64,000 bases of DNA, from NCBI GenBank assembly GCA_041390125.1, contig JAWKQN010000005.1, positions 124,001-188,000 of the forward strand. The letters run 5' to 3'. Shown here in pieces: positions 16,137-24,745 of this stretch. A model generated the notes under the pieces. The model made no database searches. It was not told the origin of the DNA and was given only the letters and a program-made list of their open reading frames with translations. The translations under genes and the position numbers were made by a program. The stretch comes from Gemmatimonadota bacterium. Lineage in GTDB: Bacteria > Gemmatimonadota > Gemmatimonadetes > Longimicrobiales > Gaopeijiaceae. Numbering within the stretch: the stretch's first letter is position 1; each line of letters begins with the position of its first letter.

Positions 16137-16180
16137 CCAGCGGGACGGGCGGCCGGCCGTTGGCCGGCCTGCGTCCCTGG
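16137..16180 (+). repeat. 44-bp conserved hairpin, copy 1
   Basis: This starts four bases after foldback copy 1. The paired segments are CCA/TGG, GGGACG/CGTCCC and GGCCGGCC/GGCCGGCC around a GTT loop. The same 44-bp hairpin follows foldback copy 3 at the same distance, where a change in the inner stem is compensated on the other side. Confidence 0.8.
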
Positions 16181-16314
16181 GGGTCGAGGGGGCAGCGGCG
16201 TGCTCCGGCTCCTCGTGGGGCTGGGTCAGGCGGGGGAGGTCTGATGCTCCGGCGTGTGGCGTGGCATGGCCCACACTGGTCTGACCGTCACTCCGCAGAT
16301 CCCCCAAAGGTCTG

Positions 16315-16481
16315 ACGGGGGTGGGCATCCTCGGCCCCCGGCGCGGGGGCTCGGATGCGGGGCCCGGGCTGTGGCGCGTCGGGCAGGCAGCCGCCCCGCA
16401 TCCGCGCAGCGAGCCACCGAACGCAAACGCACCGGCACGGCGAGCGACCCCGCGAAGGGGGCCGAGGATGCCCACCCCCGT
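16315..16481 (-). repeat. Foldback repeat, copy 2 (inverted)
   Basis: A 167-bp element in opposite orientation to copy 1. The outer arms 16315-16348 and 16448-16481 pair over 25 perfect bases (ending GGGCATCCTCGGCCCCC), then two mismatches and CGCGGGG. The inner stem GGATGCGGGGC (16353-16363) pairs with 16393-16403. The conserved 44-nt block is at 16404-16447 and reads in reverse complement. The arm sequence differs completely from copy 1 outside the GGCCCC core, yet it is still self-complementary. Confidence 0.85.
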
Positions 16482-16540
16482 GGCACCACCGGCTCGCCTC
16501 CCTCCAGATTCCCCCGTCGTGCCGCACGAGGAGGAACGCA

Positions 16541-16822
16541 GTGCTCTACATGGTGGTCGAGGACTTCCGGGATGGGAACGCCGCAGCGGTCTACCGGCGG
16601 GTCCAGGTGCAGGGACGGGCGCTTCCCGACGGCCTGCGCTACGTCGCGAGCTGGGTGCGGACCGATCTCGCCCGCTGTTGGCAGGTGATGGAGTGTGACG
16701 ACCTCGCGCTGCTCGAGCAGTGGATGCAGCAGTGGTCGGATTTGGTCGAGTTCGAGATCGTCAGGGTGCTGACGTCCACGGACGCGGCGGACGCGGCGGC
16801 CGCGGCGCTGGGGACGGCGTGA
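16541..16822 (+). CDS. DUF3303 family small protein
   Basis: This 93-residue protein matches DUF3303 throughout: LYMVVEDFRDGNAAAVYRR at the start, GLRYVASWVRTDLARCWQVM in the middle, and LLEQWMQQWSDLVEFEIV near the end. The family is a small alpha/beta (ferredoxin-like, dimeric) protein of unknown function. GTG 16541 is chosen because GAGGAGG lies six to seven bases upstream. It is translationally coupled to the glycosyltransferase that follows (GTGA overlap) and is the first gene after composite repeat 1. Confidence 0.82.
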   Translation: MLYMVVEDFRDGNAAAVYRRVQVQGRALPDGLRYVASWVRTDLARCWQVMECDDLALLEQWMQQWSDLVEFEIVRVLTSTDAADAAAAALGTA

Positions 16823-18102
16823 GGGTCGGCTTGCAGGCGTGGGGGTCGGAGGGGGACATCCGACCGTTCCTGGCCCTTGCGGCTGCGCTGCGGCGCGCCG
16901 GGCACGACCCTTCGCTGGTGGTCACGGACCTCGACGACCGCCGGTACGATGCGGTGGCCGCTGCGCTCGATGTCCCCATCCGTACGGTAGCGACCCCGGT
17001 GGCGTCGCCGGAGGCGCTCTCGGAGATCGGACAGCGGCTCCTGAAGGCCCGGAATGCCTTCGAGCAGGGGAAGCTGATCCGCCGCCGGCTCTTCGAGCCG
17101 GCCCTCGACGAGATGGCCGCGGCGTCCCACGCGCTCTGTCGGGACAGCGACGTCGTGGTCGGCCACTTCTTCCTCCATCCCCTCCGCTCCATCGCGAAGG
17201 CGGAGGGGGTACCCGAGGTGAGCGTCACGTTGTCGGGGGACATGATCCCGTCCGCATCCTATCCGCCGACCGGGCTCCCCGCCCTGGGCGTGTGGGGCAA
17301 CCGCTTCTGGTGGTGGTTGGCTCGGCAGGCGCTCCGGATGGAGTTCCTCCCGCCGGTCAACGTCCATCGCGCCCGGCTCGGTCTGCGGCCGCTCACGTCG
17401 ATGACGGATGCCTGGCACTCCCGTCTGCTGGACCTCGTGGCCGTGAGCCCGTCGCTCGTCCCGCCCGCGGCGGACTGGGACCCGCGGCATCGCGTGACCG
17501 GCTTCTTCTCCCTGCCGGAGGCTGCCGACGTGGAGGCGCTTCCCGAGCCCGTCGAGCGGTTCCTGGATGCGGGTCCGCCTCCGGTGTTCATGGGATTCGG
17601 TAGCCTTGCGCCACCGACGCCGGCGGGCCGGCGCGAGACGGCCGGCATCCTCATCGCCGCCGCGCGGCGGGCCGGCGTACGCGCCATCCTGCAGAACCTC
17701 GACGCGGAGGATGCGCAGGGCGCCGACGATATACTGCACGTGGGCCGCGTCGCGCACACGCGGCTGTTTCCGCGCTGCGCCGCAGTGGTCCACCATGGCG
17801 GCGCAGGCACCACCCAGACCACCGTGCACGCGGGCGTGCCCTCCGTCGTGGTTCCTCACATCTCCGACCAGTTCGCGTGGGGCGCGCTCCTCCAGCGGGC
17901 CGGCGTCGGAGCGCGCCCCTTGCCGCGCACGCGCCTCCGCCCGGATCCCCTCGCGGCCCGCATCCGCTGGGTGCTGGGCGCCGACATGCACCAACGTGCC
18001 CGACAGCTCGCTACCGCCGTCGCCGCCGAGGACGGCCCCACCACCGCCGTCCGGCTCCTGGAAGGCGTGGTCGCCCCGCACGGTCGATCGACCTCTCCCT
18101 GA
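16819..18102 (+). CDS. GT1-family (UGT-like) glycosyltransferase
   Basis: This 427-residue GT-B enzyme begins VRVGLQAWGSEGDIRPFLAL, the N-terminal signature of the sterol/macrolide/rhamnosyl GT1 branch. The C-terminal nucleotide-sugar site is HHGGAGTTQTTVHAGVPSVV, with HHGGAG at 325-330, followed by PHISDQFAWG. GT1 members move a sugar from a nucleotide donor to lipids, sterols or small molecules; the acceptor here cannot be told. GTG 16819 overlaps the DUF3303 stop by four bases. It converges with the minus-strand barrel gene 37 bp downstream. Related UGTs often modify glycolipids, so an envelope lipid acceptor is plausible. Confidence 0.85.
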   Translation: MRVGLQAWGSEGDIRPFLALAAALRRAGHDPSLVVTDLDDRRYDAVAAALDVPIRTVATPVASPEALSEIGQRLLKARNAFEQGKLIRRRLFEPALDEMAAASHALCRDSDVVVGHFFLHPLRSIAKAEGVPEVSVTLSGDMIPSASYPPTGLPALGVWGNRFWWWLARQALRMEFLPPVNVHRARLGLRPLTSMTDAWHSRLLDLVAVSPSLVPPAADWDPRHRVTGFFSLPEAADVEALPEPVERFLDAGPPPVFMGFGSLAPPTPAGRRETAGILIAAARRAGVRAILQNLDAEDAQGADDILHVGRVAHTRLFPRCAAVVHHGGAGTTQTTVHAGVPSVVVPHISDQFAWGALLQRAGVGARPLPRTRLRPDPLAARIRWVLGADMHQRARQLATAVAAEDGPTTAVRLLEGVVAPHGRSTSP

Positions 18103-18139
18103 CGGACGCGCCCGACCCCCGTGGCACCCTGCCGCCGCC

Positions 18140-20746
18140 TCAGAACCCGAACCCGACGCCTGCGTAGATCCCGGTACGTTCGGCGCTCCGGACCACGGAG
18201 AGCGAGAGCGCATTGGCGCGATCCAGGAACGCGAGCCACACGCCACCGCCCCGGCCCTGGTGCCACCCGCCCGGGGACGCACCGTCGACCCAGACGCGGC
18301 CCACGTCCCAGATGCCATAGATGCCGATCTCGGCAGGCAGGATGACGTCGACCTGAGCGACGGGCTGTCGGAGCTCCAGGTTGGCGTACAGCGCCCGGTC
18401 CCCGGCAAAGCGGTCCGACGGGAGCCCGCGAAGGTTTCTACCGCCTCCGAGTCGCGCCGCGTCCTGGAACGGGAAGTGCCCGTGTACCGTGTGGAGGCCG
18501 ACGCGGACGCTCAACGCGGGTAGGCGGGACCCCGCGGCAGTGGGCTGCAGCGCCGCCCGTGCGATGGCCTGCACGGAGGCGTAGGACTCCTGCACATCCC
18601 CGACGCGCGGTCGCAGGCGGCCATCGACAGAGAGGGCCAGACCCGGACCCGACGTGGGATCGTCCAGGAGCGACACATCGACGGCCGCGTGCAGCCCGGC
18701 CGAGAGGAAGCTGCCAGCGCCGTAAACGGTATCCGCGATCTGGTTGAACAGCCGGGGCCCATCGTCGGCCTCGGCGGAGGTGTACCGGATGAACGGTCCG
18801 GCCCGCACCGTCGCGCGCATTCCGAGGGGGTGCACGATCCGGGCCTCCATGCCTCCCTCGTTCACCTCCACCTTGTAGAAGGCGCTGGCCTGGTCGGCCG
18901 TGGTCGCGTTGCCGAGCCCATAGTGCCGGAGGACGTCGATTCCGGATGCGCGGGCCTCCAACTCGAGCACGGAGCGGGAATTCTCGCGCCGCAGATCCGC
19001 CGTCGCCTCCACCAGCCCCCATCCGTCGCCGAGCGCGATCGCACCGCGCACCCAGATGTCGGAGGCGTAGGGATCCTTTCGGAAGCCATAGCGCGTCCGC
19101 TGCACGCCGCCTCCGAGGAGCAGCCCGAAGTCCGGCCCTGCGCGCACGAACGGTCGCGGGCGAATCCACCGTCCCCAGTCGCGGGGCGGATAGCGGGCGG
19201 TGTCGGACCCGATCCATTCGGGATAGGAGCGCCGGTCCAGGCGCGTCGCCGGACCGGCCACGAGCGCGCTCTCGTTTCCCGCGTCGTACAGCGTCACACC
19301 ACCCGCCGCGCTGGAGTCGGTCAGGACGTCGCGCCCCCGACCGCCGATCACGCGTAGCCGGATCGGGGCACGGCCGCCCCCGCGTATGATGGCGCGGTCG
19401 TCGCCGCCCCAGAGCGCGACGCGGATCTCCTCCGTCTCGCGTGCGTCGAAGCGCCTCTCGAACCAGGGTGCGGAGAAGCCCTCGGCAGTGATGCGCACCG
19501 TCACGAACCGGTCGTCCAAGCGCTCGATCTCGAGCGCCTCGTCGGCATCCGTGGCGTGGACCTCCACCTCCTCGGCCAGCAGCGTGTAGTAGCGCTCCAC
19601 CTCGTCCACGAGACCGTCGCGCCGAGCCTGGAGCTCGGCCGTGAGCCGGCTGCCGCCGACCGCGTACAGCTCGGGGGGGAGCCGTCGGACCGCATCCACC
19701 AGCACGGAATCGCTCAGGCGCTCCTGCACCCACTGCGCCGCGTCCCGCCAACCGGCCCGATCCACGCCCGCCAGGAAGCGACGATCGACCTCGCGCGCGT
19801 GCCAGTTCAGGTTGAGCGGTCGATCGAACTCCGCCTCGAAGCTGGTGAGCTGCGGGTAGTACCGCTTGGCCACGCTCAACGCGAGGCCGTCGAGCTTGAC
19901 GAATGCCTCGTCGTGGTCGCGGGAGATGGGCTGCCAGTAGCGTACGGGCCCCGACTCGTCGAGCAGCGCCCAGCGCCAATTGTCGCGGTGTCGGTCGCGG
20001 TCGCCGATCAGGATGTCCACCAGGCGCGCGACCAGGAAGCCGCGGACGTCGACCTGGTCGGCCGGACCGTCCTGGATGCGTTCGAAGAGACGCTCGGGCG
20101 AGATGACCCGCAGCGCGACCCCGAATCCGCCGCGGCCTTCGTCGTCCGCTTCGTCGGGGCGCTCCTCGATCCATCCGAGCACCCCGGCGAAGGCGCTGCG
20201 GAACTCTCCGAGGCGGACATCGTCCGGCATGACGACCAGGCGAGGGGTTGCGTGCAGGACCCGGGTGCGCTCGAGGAGGGGCGCCACCACCAGGGCGCCG
20301 GCCGGATGGGAGGCGCTCGCGCCGTCCTGCAGGATATCGGCGACCAGCGTGCCCTGCAGATCGGGACGCAGACGCGCGGCCGGAGTCTTGAAGACGCTGC
20401 GGAACTGGTAGGTACGGCCGTCGCGGCCCTGGAGGCGCAGGGAGGTCGTCTGGCTGCCCACGTGGCTCCGCTCGGGGTCCAGGCCGCCCGCGAACGTCGC
20501 CAGATCGAGCACAGGCACCCGGACCGGCGTGGTCCACAGGTCGCGGTAGTGATCGCCCAGCATCCAGCGCCGGAAGGTGCCTCCGGCATAGCGCGCACCG
20601 GGCGTCGCCACCACGGTATCGCCCGGGGCACCGGGTGTGCGGGGCAGGTCCGTCTGTGCGTCCATGCGGCCCGGGCGCAGCAGCGCGGCCCACGCGAGGG
20701 CCCAGGGCCAGAGCGCCAGCGCTCGCCGTCGCCACGCGTGCGTCAT
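18140..20746 (-). CDS. Outer membrane protein: kinase-like module joined to a D15/BamA-type barrel (copy A)
   Basis: This 868-residue protein starts at ATG 20746 with a signal peptide (LALWPWALAWAALL). Residues about 40-400 form a soluble domain. It contains YQFRSVFK, then GDRDRHRDNW (Asp251, His253, Asn256) and PISRDHDEAF (Asp277, Asp279), an order resembling atypical kinases of the HipA/CotH/PI4K type. The C-terminal half is a beta-barrel with a D15/Omp85-like end: GGGRNLRGLPSDRFAGD, LELRQPV, and final YAGVGFGF. The assignment to an Omp85-type barrel rests on the RGxxxDRFxGD motif. No function is known; kinase activity is inference from motifs only. The start overlaps the stop of its paralogue (ATGA), so the two are probably co-translated. 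Confidence 0.72.
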   Translation of the reverse strand: MTHAWRRRALALWPWALAWAALLRPGRMDAQTDLPRTPGAPGDTVVATPGARYAGGTFRRWMLGDHYRDLWTTPVRVPVLDLATFAGGLDPERSHVGSQTTSLRLQGRDGRTYQFRSVFKTPAARLRPDLQGTLVADILQDGASASHPAGALVVAPLLERTRVLHATPRLVVMPDDVRLGEFRSAFAGVLGWIEERPDEADDEGRGGFGVALRVISPERLFERIQDGPADQVDVRGFLVARLVDILIGDRDRHRDNWRWALLDESGPVRYWQPISRDHDEAFVKLDGLALSVAKRYYPQLTSFEAEFDRPLNLNWHAREVDRRFLAGVDRAGWRDAAQWVQERLSDSVLVDAVRRLPPELYAVGGSRLTAELQARRDGLVDEVERYYTLLAEEVEVHATDADEALEIERLDDRFVTVRITAEGFSAPWFERRFDARETEEIRVALWGGDDRAIIRGGGRAPIRLRVIGGRGRDVLTDSSAAGGVTLYDAGNESALVAGPATRLDRRSYPEWIGSDTARYPPRDWGRWIRPRPFVRAGPDFGLLLGGGVQRTRYGFRKDPYASDIWVRGAIALGDGWGLVEATADLRRENSRSVLELEARASGIDVLRHYGLGNATTADQASAFYKVEVNEGGMEARIVHPLGMRATVRAGPFIRYTSAEADDGPRLFNQIADTVYGAGSFLSAGLHAAVDVSLLDDPTSGPGLALSVDGRLRPRVGDVQESYASVQAIARAALQPTAAGSRLPALSVRVGLHTVHGHFPFQDAARLGGGRNLRGLPSDRFAGDRALYANLELRQPVAQVDVILPAEIGIYGIWDVGRVWVDGASPGGWHQGRGGGVWLAFLDRANALSLSVVRSAERTGIYAGVGFGF

Positions 20747-23286
20747 CGTTGGAAGCCCAGCCCCACGTAGTACCGCGTCGATTCCCGCGACCGGGCCAGC
20801 GTGGTGCTCAGCGTGTAGTCGGGGCTCACCAGGGATGCCCACAGCCCACCGCCGTACGAGGCGTGCCAGCGCGCCCCTCCCTCCACCCGGCCCGTCTCCG
20901 CGAAGGCGCTGACCCCGAGCGTGCCGGGGAAGAGGAGGAAGATCGGGACCAGCGGTGTGCGCAGCTCGAGGCCCACCAACTGCGTGTCATCGCCGAGGAA
21001 GCGATCCTGGCGGAAACCGCGAAGCGAGCGCTGTCCGCCGAGCGTGGGCCGGTCGAACCACGGCGCCGGGCCCGAGAGGGTCGCGAGCTGCAGATACGCT
21101 GTGCCCACCAACGGTCCGGCCGCAGCGGTCCCGGTGACCTCGCCCGTGACCCGCAGGTAGCCGTCGGTGACGTCCAGCGCGGACGGAGTGGCCTCGCCTG
21201 CGATCCGGACCGTGTAGCCGTGGCGCGGAGCGAGCGGGTGGTCGCGGCCGTCCACCTCGATGCGGGCCCGCAGGCCCACCTGTGCGGTGGTGCCGAAGCC
21301 GTAGGGCTCGTCGCGCTGGACGAGCCGGGGCTCGTCCGACCGGATCGGCGACGAGTGGCGGGCGCCGATCCCGACCTCCACCGACGCGCGTTCCCGCCGC
21401 CGCCAACGGAGGCCGGTGAACACCGCGGCGGTGCGCCGATCCGCGCGGTGGAACTCCGCATCACCGGTCAGCAGCGACGCGTTGCCCGTCCCGTGCCAGT
21501 AGCGGATCTCGCGACTCGCGGCGTCCACCGTGGTCACCCACTCGCGCGTGCCGTGGGTGCTCAGGTTCATCCGCCACGTGGCACCCGCCTGGAATCCGAA
21601 ATTCACGGGGTTCAACACGGTCTGGAGCTCGAGCCGGTGCGCCCACGGAAAGCGGCGGAAGCCGTAGCGACTCCACAGGAGCGTCTGCCCCAGGTACGCC
21701 CCCACGTCGCGGTTCGCACCGAGGCGCGGGTAGAGCAGGGTCCGTTGTCCCCAGTCACGGGCCCGTGCCTGGTGGGTGGCGCTCTCGGTATCGTCGGGCT
21801 CGTCGTAGTCGGCTTCCTGCACGTGCGTGCGCTCGGCGCGCTCGAAGCGGTTGTCGCCCCGGTGGTCGTAGAACGCGACGCCCGACCCCGACGTTTCGTC
21901 CCTGAAGGCGTCGTCGCCCCCACCCCCGATCACGCGGATCGCGATGGGCCCGTCCGGCGCACCGTCCACCTCCACGAGGTCGTCGTCTCCCTGCAGGTAG
22001 AGTCGGATCTCCCGCGTCTCGGTCGGCCGGAACGTGCGCTCGAAGTGCCAGGTGGCGTCGGAACCCTCCCGCCTGCGTGCGCGCGCGCGCACCGAGCCGT
22101 CCGCGAGGCGCGCAACCTCGATCCGCTCCGGCTCGTCCGTGAGGAACACGTCGACCCACCCGGCCAGGATCGCGTAGTACGCCCGGGCCGCGTCCGGGAG
22201 AGCGTCGCGCCGACTGCGCAGAGCCTGGCGCAGCGCGTCACCGGCGGCGGCTTCGAAAGCGGGAGGGAGGCGCGCGACCGCGGCGTCGAGGACGGGATCG
22301 GCCAGGGTCGCCTGCAGATCGGCGACCTCGGCTTCCCACGCGGCCCACGACAGGCCGGACAGCAGCCGACGATCGAGGGCGCGTCCGTTCCAGACGGTGC
22401 CGAACACGGACGTGTACTCCGGCCCGAAGCCGACGTATTGAGGGATCACGCGTCGGACCAGGCTCCAGACCACACCGTCGATGGCATTGAGCGCCCAGTC
22501 GCGATCGCGGGGGATCGGGTACCAGCGCGTGACGCCCCCGGACTCCGCGAACGCCGCCCAGCGCCACTGGTCGGGATGACGGTCCCAGTCCCCGACGAAG
22601 AGATCGAGCAGGCGAGCCCGCAGGAAGGCCGATGCGTCCACCCGCTGCTCCGGCTCCTCTTCGAGTCGCTCCAGGAACGTCGGCGTCGACACCACGCGCT
22701 CCGCGCCCGCGAAGGCAGGTTCACCGTCCTGGCCCTCGTCCGGACGCACCTCGATCCAGCCGACCATCCCGGCGAAGTCCCGCTGGAACTCGCCCAGCCG
22801 GGGGCTGTCGGGCATCACCACCAGGCGCGGATCGGCGTGCAGCACGCCCGCCGCGTCCAGCAGGGGGGCCACCACCATCGCCGACAGGGGGAACAGGGCT
22901 CCGATCTGATCCTGCAGCACGGTGGCCGCCAGGGTGTTGCGCAGCTGCGGATCGAGGCCCTGCGTGGCGTCCTTCTCGATGGAGCGGAAGGTGTAGACGG
23001 GTCCGTCCGCCGACTGGAGCCGGAGCGAGCGGGTCTGCAGACCGCCACCGCGACGGATCGGAGTGAGGCCGCCGGCGAAGGTGTCGAGGTCGAGCGGGGC
23101 CGCTTCCACCGGTACGGACCAGAGCCGCCGGTTCAGATCACCCAGCACGAACCGGTGGACGGGTCCCGCCGAATAGTCGGTGAGCCGCACCCGGACGGTG
23201 TCAGGAGGCGATTGCGCGTATGCCACGGGCGGCGCAGCGCCGGCGGCCAGCAGGATCAGGGTCGGGAGGTGACGGAGGGAGCGCAT
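20743..23286 (-). CDS. Outer membrane protein: kinase-like module joined to a D15/BamA-type barrel (copy B)
   Basis: This 847-residue paralogue of the following gene shares the same layout. A signal peptide (MRSLRHLPTLILLAAGAAPP) precedes the soluble domain with YTFRSIEK, GDWDRHPDQWRW (Asp235, His237) and PIPRDRDWALNAIDG (Asp261, Asp263). A small beta-rich module follows (IRVIGGGGDDAF). The C-terminal barrel ends in GGQRSLRGFRQDRFLGDDTQ and YYVGLGFQR, closer to the classic Omp85 motif than copy A. Homologues elsewhere in FCB bacteria often carry an extra phosphoesterase domain, which is missing here. ATG 23286 is preferred over an upstream frame extension because the signal peptide begins there. 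The pair may act together on a surface substrate; the role is unknown. Confidence 0.72.
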   Translation of the reverse strand: MRSLRHLPTLILLAAGAAPPVAYAQSPPDTVRVRLTDYSAGPVHRFVLGDLNRRLWSVPVEAAPLDLDTFAGGLTPIRRGGGLQTRSLRLQSADGPVYTFRSIEKDATQGLDPQLRNTLAATVLQDQIGALFPLSAMVVAPLLDAAGVLHADPRLVVMPDSPRLGEFQRDFAGMVGWIEVRPDEGQDGEPAFAGAERVVSTPTFLERLEEEPEQRVDASAFLRARLLDLFVGDWDRHPDQWRWAAFAESGGVTRWYPIPRDRDWALNAIDGVVWSLVRRVIPQYVGFGPEYTSVFGTVWNGRALDRRLLSGLSWAAWEAEVADLQATLADPVLDAAVARLPPAFEAAAGDALRQALRSRRDALPDAARAYYAILAGWVDVFLTDEPERIEVARLADGSVRARARRREGSDATWHFERTFRPTETREIRLYLQGDDDLVEVDGAPDGPIAIRVIGGGGDDAFRDETSGSGVAFYDHRGDNRFERAERTHVQEADYDEPDDTESATHQARARDWGQRTLLYPRLGANRDVGAYLGQTLLWSRYGFRRFPWAHRLELQTVLNPVNFGFQAGATWRMNLSTHGTREWVTTVDAASREIRYWHGTGNASLLTGDAEFHRADRRTAAVFTGLRWRRRERASVEVGIGARHSSPIRSDEPRLVQRDEPYGFGTTAQVGLRARIEVDGRDHPLAPRHGYTVRIAGEATPSALDVTDGYLRVTGEVTGTAAAGPLVGTAYLQLATLSGPAPWFDRPTLGGQRSLRGFRQDRFLGDDTQLVGLELRTPLVPIFLLFPGTLGVSAFAETGRVEGGARWHASYGGGLWASLVSPDYTLSTTLARSRESTRYYVGLGFQR

Positions 23287-23392
23287 CGAGGGAGGATGGC
23301 GTGCCGGGCCCCGTCTGGCGAGCCGAGCGGTCCTGCCGGTCCGGCGCACGCCGCGCCTCCGGCTCCGGATGCCGCCCGCCGTCACCGGCGGG

Positions 23393-24532
23393 TCAGAAGC
23401 GCGCGTTCACGAGCGGCAGGTACCGGAAGCGTGCGTTGTCGGCGCGATTCAGCAGCCCGATCTGCACGCCATGCAGGACCTCCGCCGAATTGTACAGGCC
23501 GATGCTGATGCCGGTCTGGTACCCGATGCGGTTGTAGGCACCGACGCCCAGGCCGTTCAGGCGCTGCAGGTCGTTCCAGCCCACGGTGAGCGCGGCGCCC
23601 GTGACTTCGTAGGCCTTCACCTTGTAGGCGGTGGTGGCGAAGCCGCGCAGGCGGTTCTCGACGTCCACCGCCAGACCGGCAAGGGCGATCCCGTCCAGGT
23701 TGCCTCCCGAGACCACGGCCAGGCCGCCCAGCCCGAACCCCGTGAAGTCACGGGAGGCCACGACGGCCAGCCCCGCTGCCGCCACACCGCGGACATCCCC
23801 GTCGGCCACGACCGCCAGGCCGCCCGCCGCGGCTCCCTGCACGTCACCCGAGGCGACCGTGGCCAGACCGCCGGCGACCGCGCCGTCGATCCCTCCCTGG
23901 GTGACGACCGCCAGACCGCCGAGGCCGAGGCCCCGGATGGTGCCTTCGCTGACCAGCGCCAGACCGCCCGCATGCGCGCCCTGGACCTCGCCCTGGCTGA
24001 CGACGGCCAGACCGGCCACGTGGCTGCCGTACACGTCGCCTTCCGACACCACGGCCAGCCCGGCCAGGCCCACGCCCCGGATCGCATCCTCGGCCACCAG
24101 CGCGAGCCCGGCGGCGCTGGCGCCCCGGATGACGCCCGTGGAGACCACGGCCAGGCCGCCCACGTTGATGCCCTCGATGGCGCGCTCGGCCACCGGCGCC
24201 AGCAGGCCCACCGTGACGCCGCGCAACCGGTCGGCCGAAGGAGCCACCAACCCGATCGAGAGCCCGGTCACGGTGCCACCGACCGGCTCGTGGGGCTTCC
24301 AGAGGGTGAGATTGACCCCGTTGACGCGCTCGATGTCGTCGTCGGTGAAGTTGATCCGGAGGCCGTTCAGACGAGGGACGTCTCCGATCCCGATGCCCCA
24401 ATCGCCGAGGGCCAGCTTGAGGCCGCGCGCGTCCGGATCGTCCGAACGGGCGCGCTGGGCGGAGAGCAGACCGGGGCAGAGGAGCGCCCCGAGGGCGATG
24501 ACCAGCGCGGGACGACGCAAGCGGGCGCTCAT
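23393..24532 (-). CDS. Surface repeat protein with about eleven 16-residue repeats (LA_2272-like)
   Basis: This 379-residue exported protein has a signal peptide (ALVIALGALLCPGLLSAQ). Residues about 125-310 consist of roughly eleven tandem 16-residue repeats of the form GxxxxGLAVVSxGxIR, for example GVGLAGLAVVSEGDVY and GLGLGGLAVVTQGGID. The flanks carry weaker repeats (GVQIGLLNRADN). The pattern suggests a beta-solenoid and resembles the LA_2272 family of surface repeat proteins named in Leptospira. ATG 24532 has AGGAG upstream. It precedes the two barrel proteins on the same strand by 107 bp and may share their transcript. The function is unknown; surface exposure or periplasmic scaffolding is plausible. 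Confidence 0.75.
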   Translation of the reverse strand: MSARLRRPALVIALGALLCPGLLSAQRARSDDPDARGLKLALGDWGIGIGDVPRLNGLRINFTDDDIERVNGVNLTLWKPHEPVGGTVTGLSIGLVAPSADRLRGVTVGLLAPVAERAIEGINVGGLAVVSTGVIRGASAAGLALVAEDAIRGVGLAGLAVVSEGDVYGSHVAGLAVVSQGEVQGAHAGGLALVSEGTIRGLGLGGLAVVTQGGIDGAVAGGLATVASGDVQGAAAGGLAVVADGDVRGVAAAGLAVVASRDFTGFGLGGLAVVSGGNLDGIALAGLAVDVENRLRGFATTAYKVKAYEVTGAALTVGWNDLQRLNGLGVGAYNRIGYQTGISIGLYNSAEVLHGVQIGLLNRADNARFRYLPLVNARF

Positions 24533-24745
24533 CGAGGCTCCTGTGGGCTGCGGGTGGACCGGACCGCACGGCCGACTACGCCATGTCCTCCCGCACGGTT
24601 TCGCCTCGCGCGTTCCGGGCCGGGGCGCTGTCGACCCTGGCAGGGCGGGGAAGGGCGGTCTAAACTGGCCGCACCCCTCACGCCGCCCGCTGTAGCGGTC
24701 GGTCTCCTCGCGGCTCGCACCGCATCCGTCACGTCGAGGCAAGGC

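Larger units (their letters stand above)
15833..16540. other. 708-bp non-coding stretch after pilC, occupied by composite repeat 1
   Basis: No reading frame here looks like a gene. The stretch holds a terminator-like hairpin, foldback copy 1, the 44-bp hairpin, a 134-bp spacer with three GGTCTGA words (about 16239, 16278 and 16309), and inverted foldback copy 2. It ends with the ribosome site of the DUF3303 gene. Confidence 0.8.

Noticed and set aside
15963..16481. Insertion sequence or transposon with terminal inverted repeats
   Set aside because: No transposase frame and no obvious target duplication; the arms fold within each ~170-bp copy instead of marking the ends of a coding element.
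15833..16540. Small genes in the gap after pilC
   Set aside because: All frames there are Arg/Gly/Pro-rich translations of the foldback repeats, with no ribosome sites or conserved motifs.
23640..24230. Regular 48-bp DNA periodicity suggesting a repeat array
   Set aside because: It is the coding trace of the 16-residue protein repeats on the minus strand, with a signal peptide and a good ribosome site.
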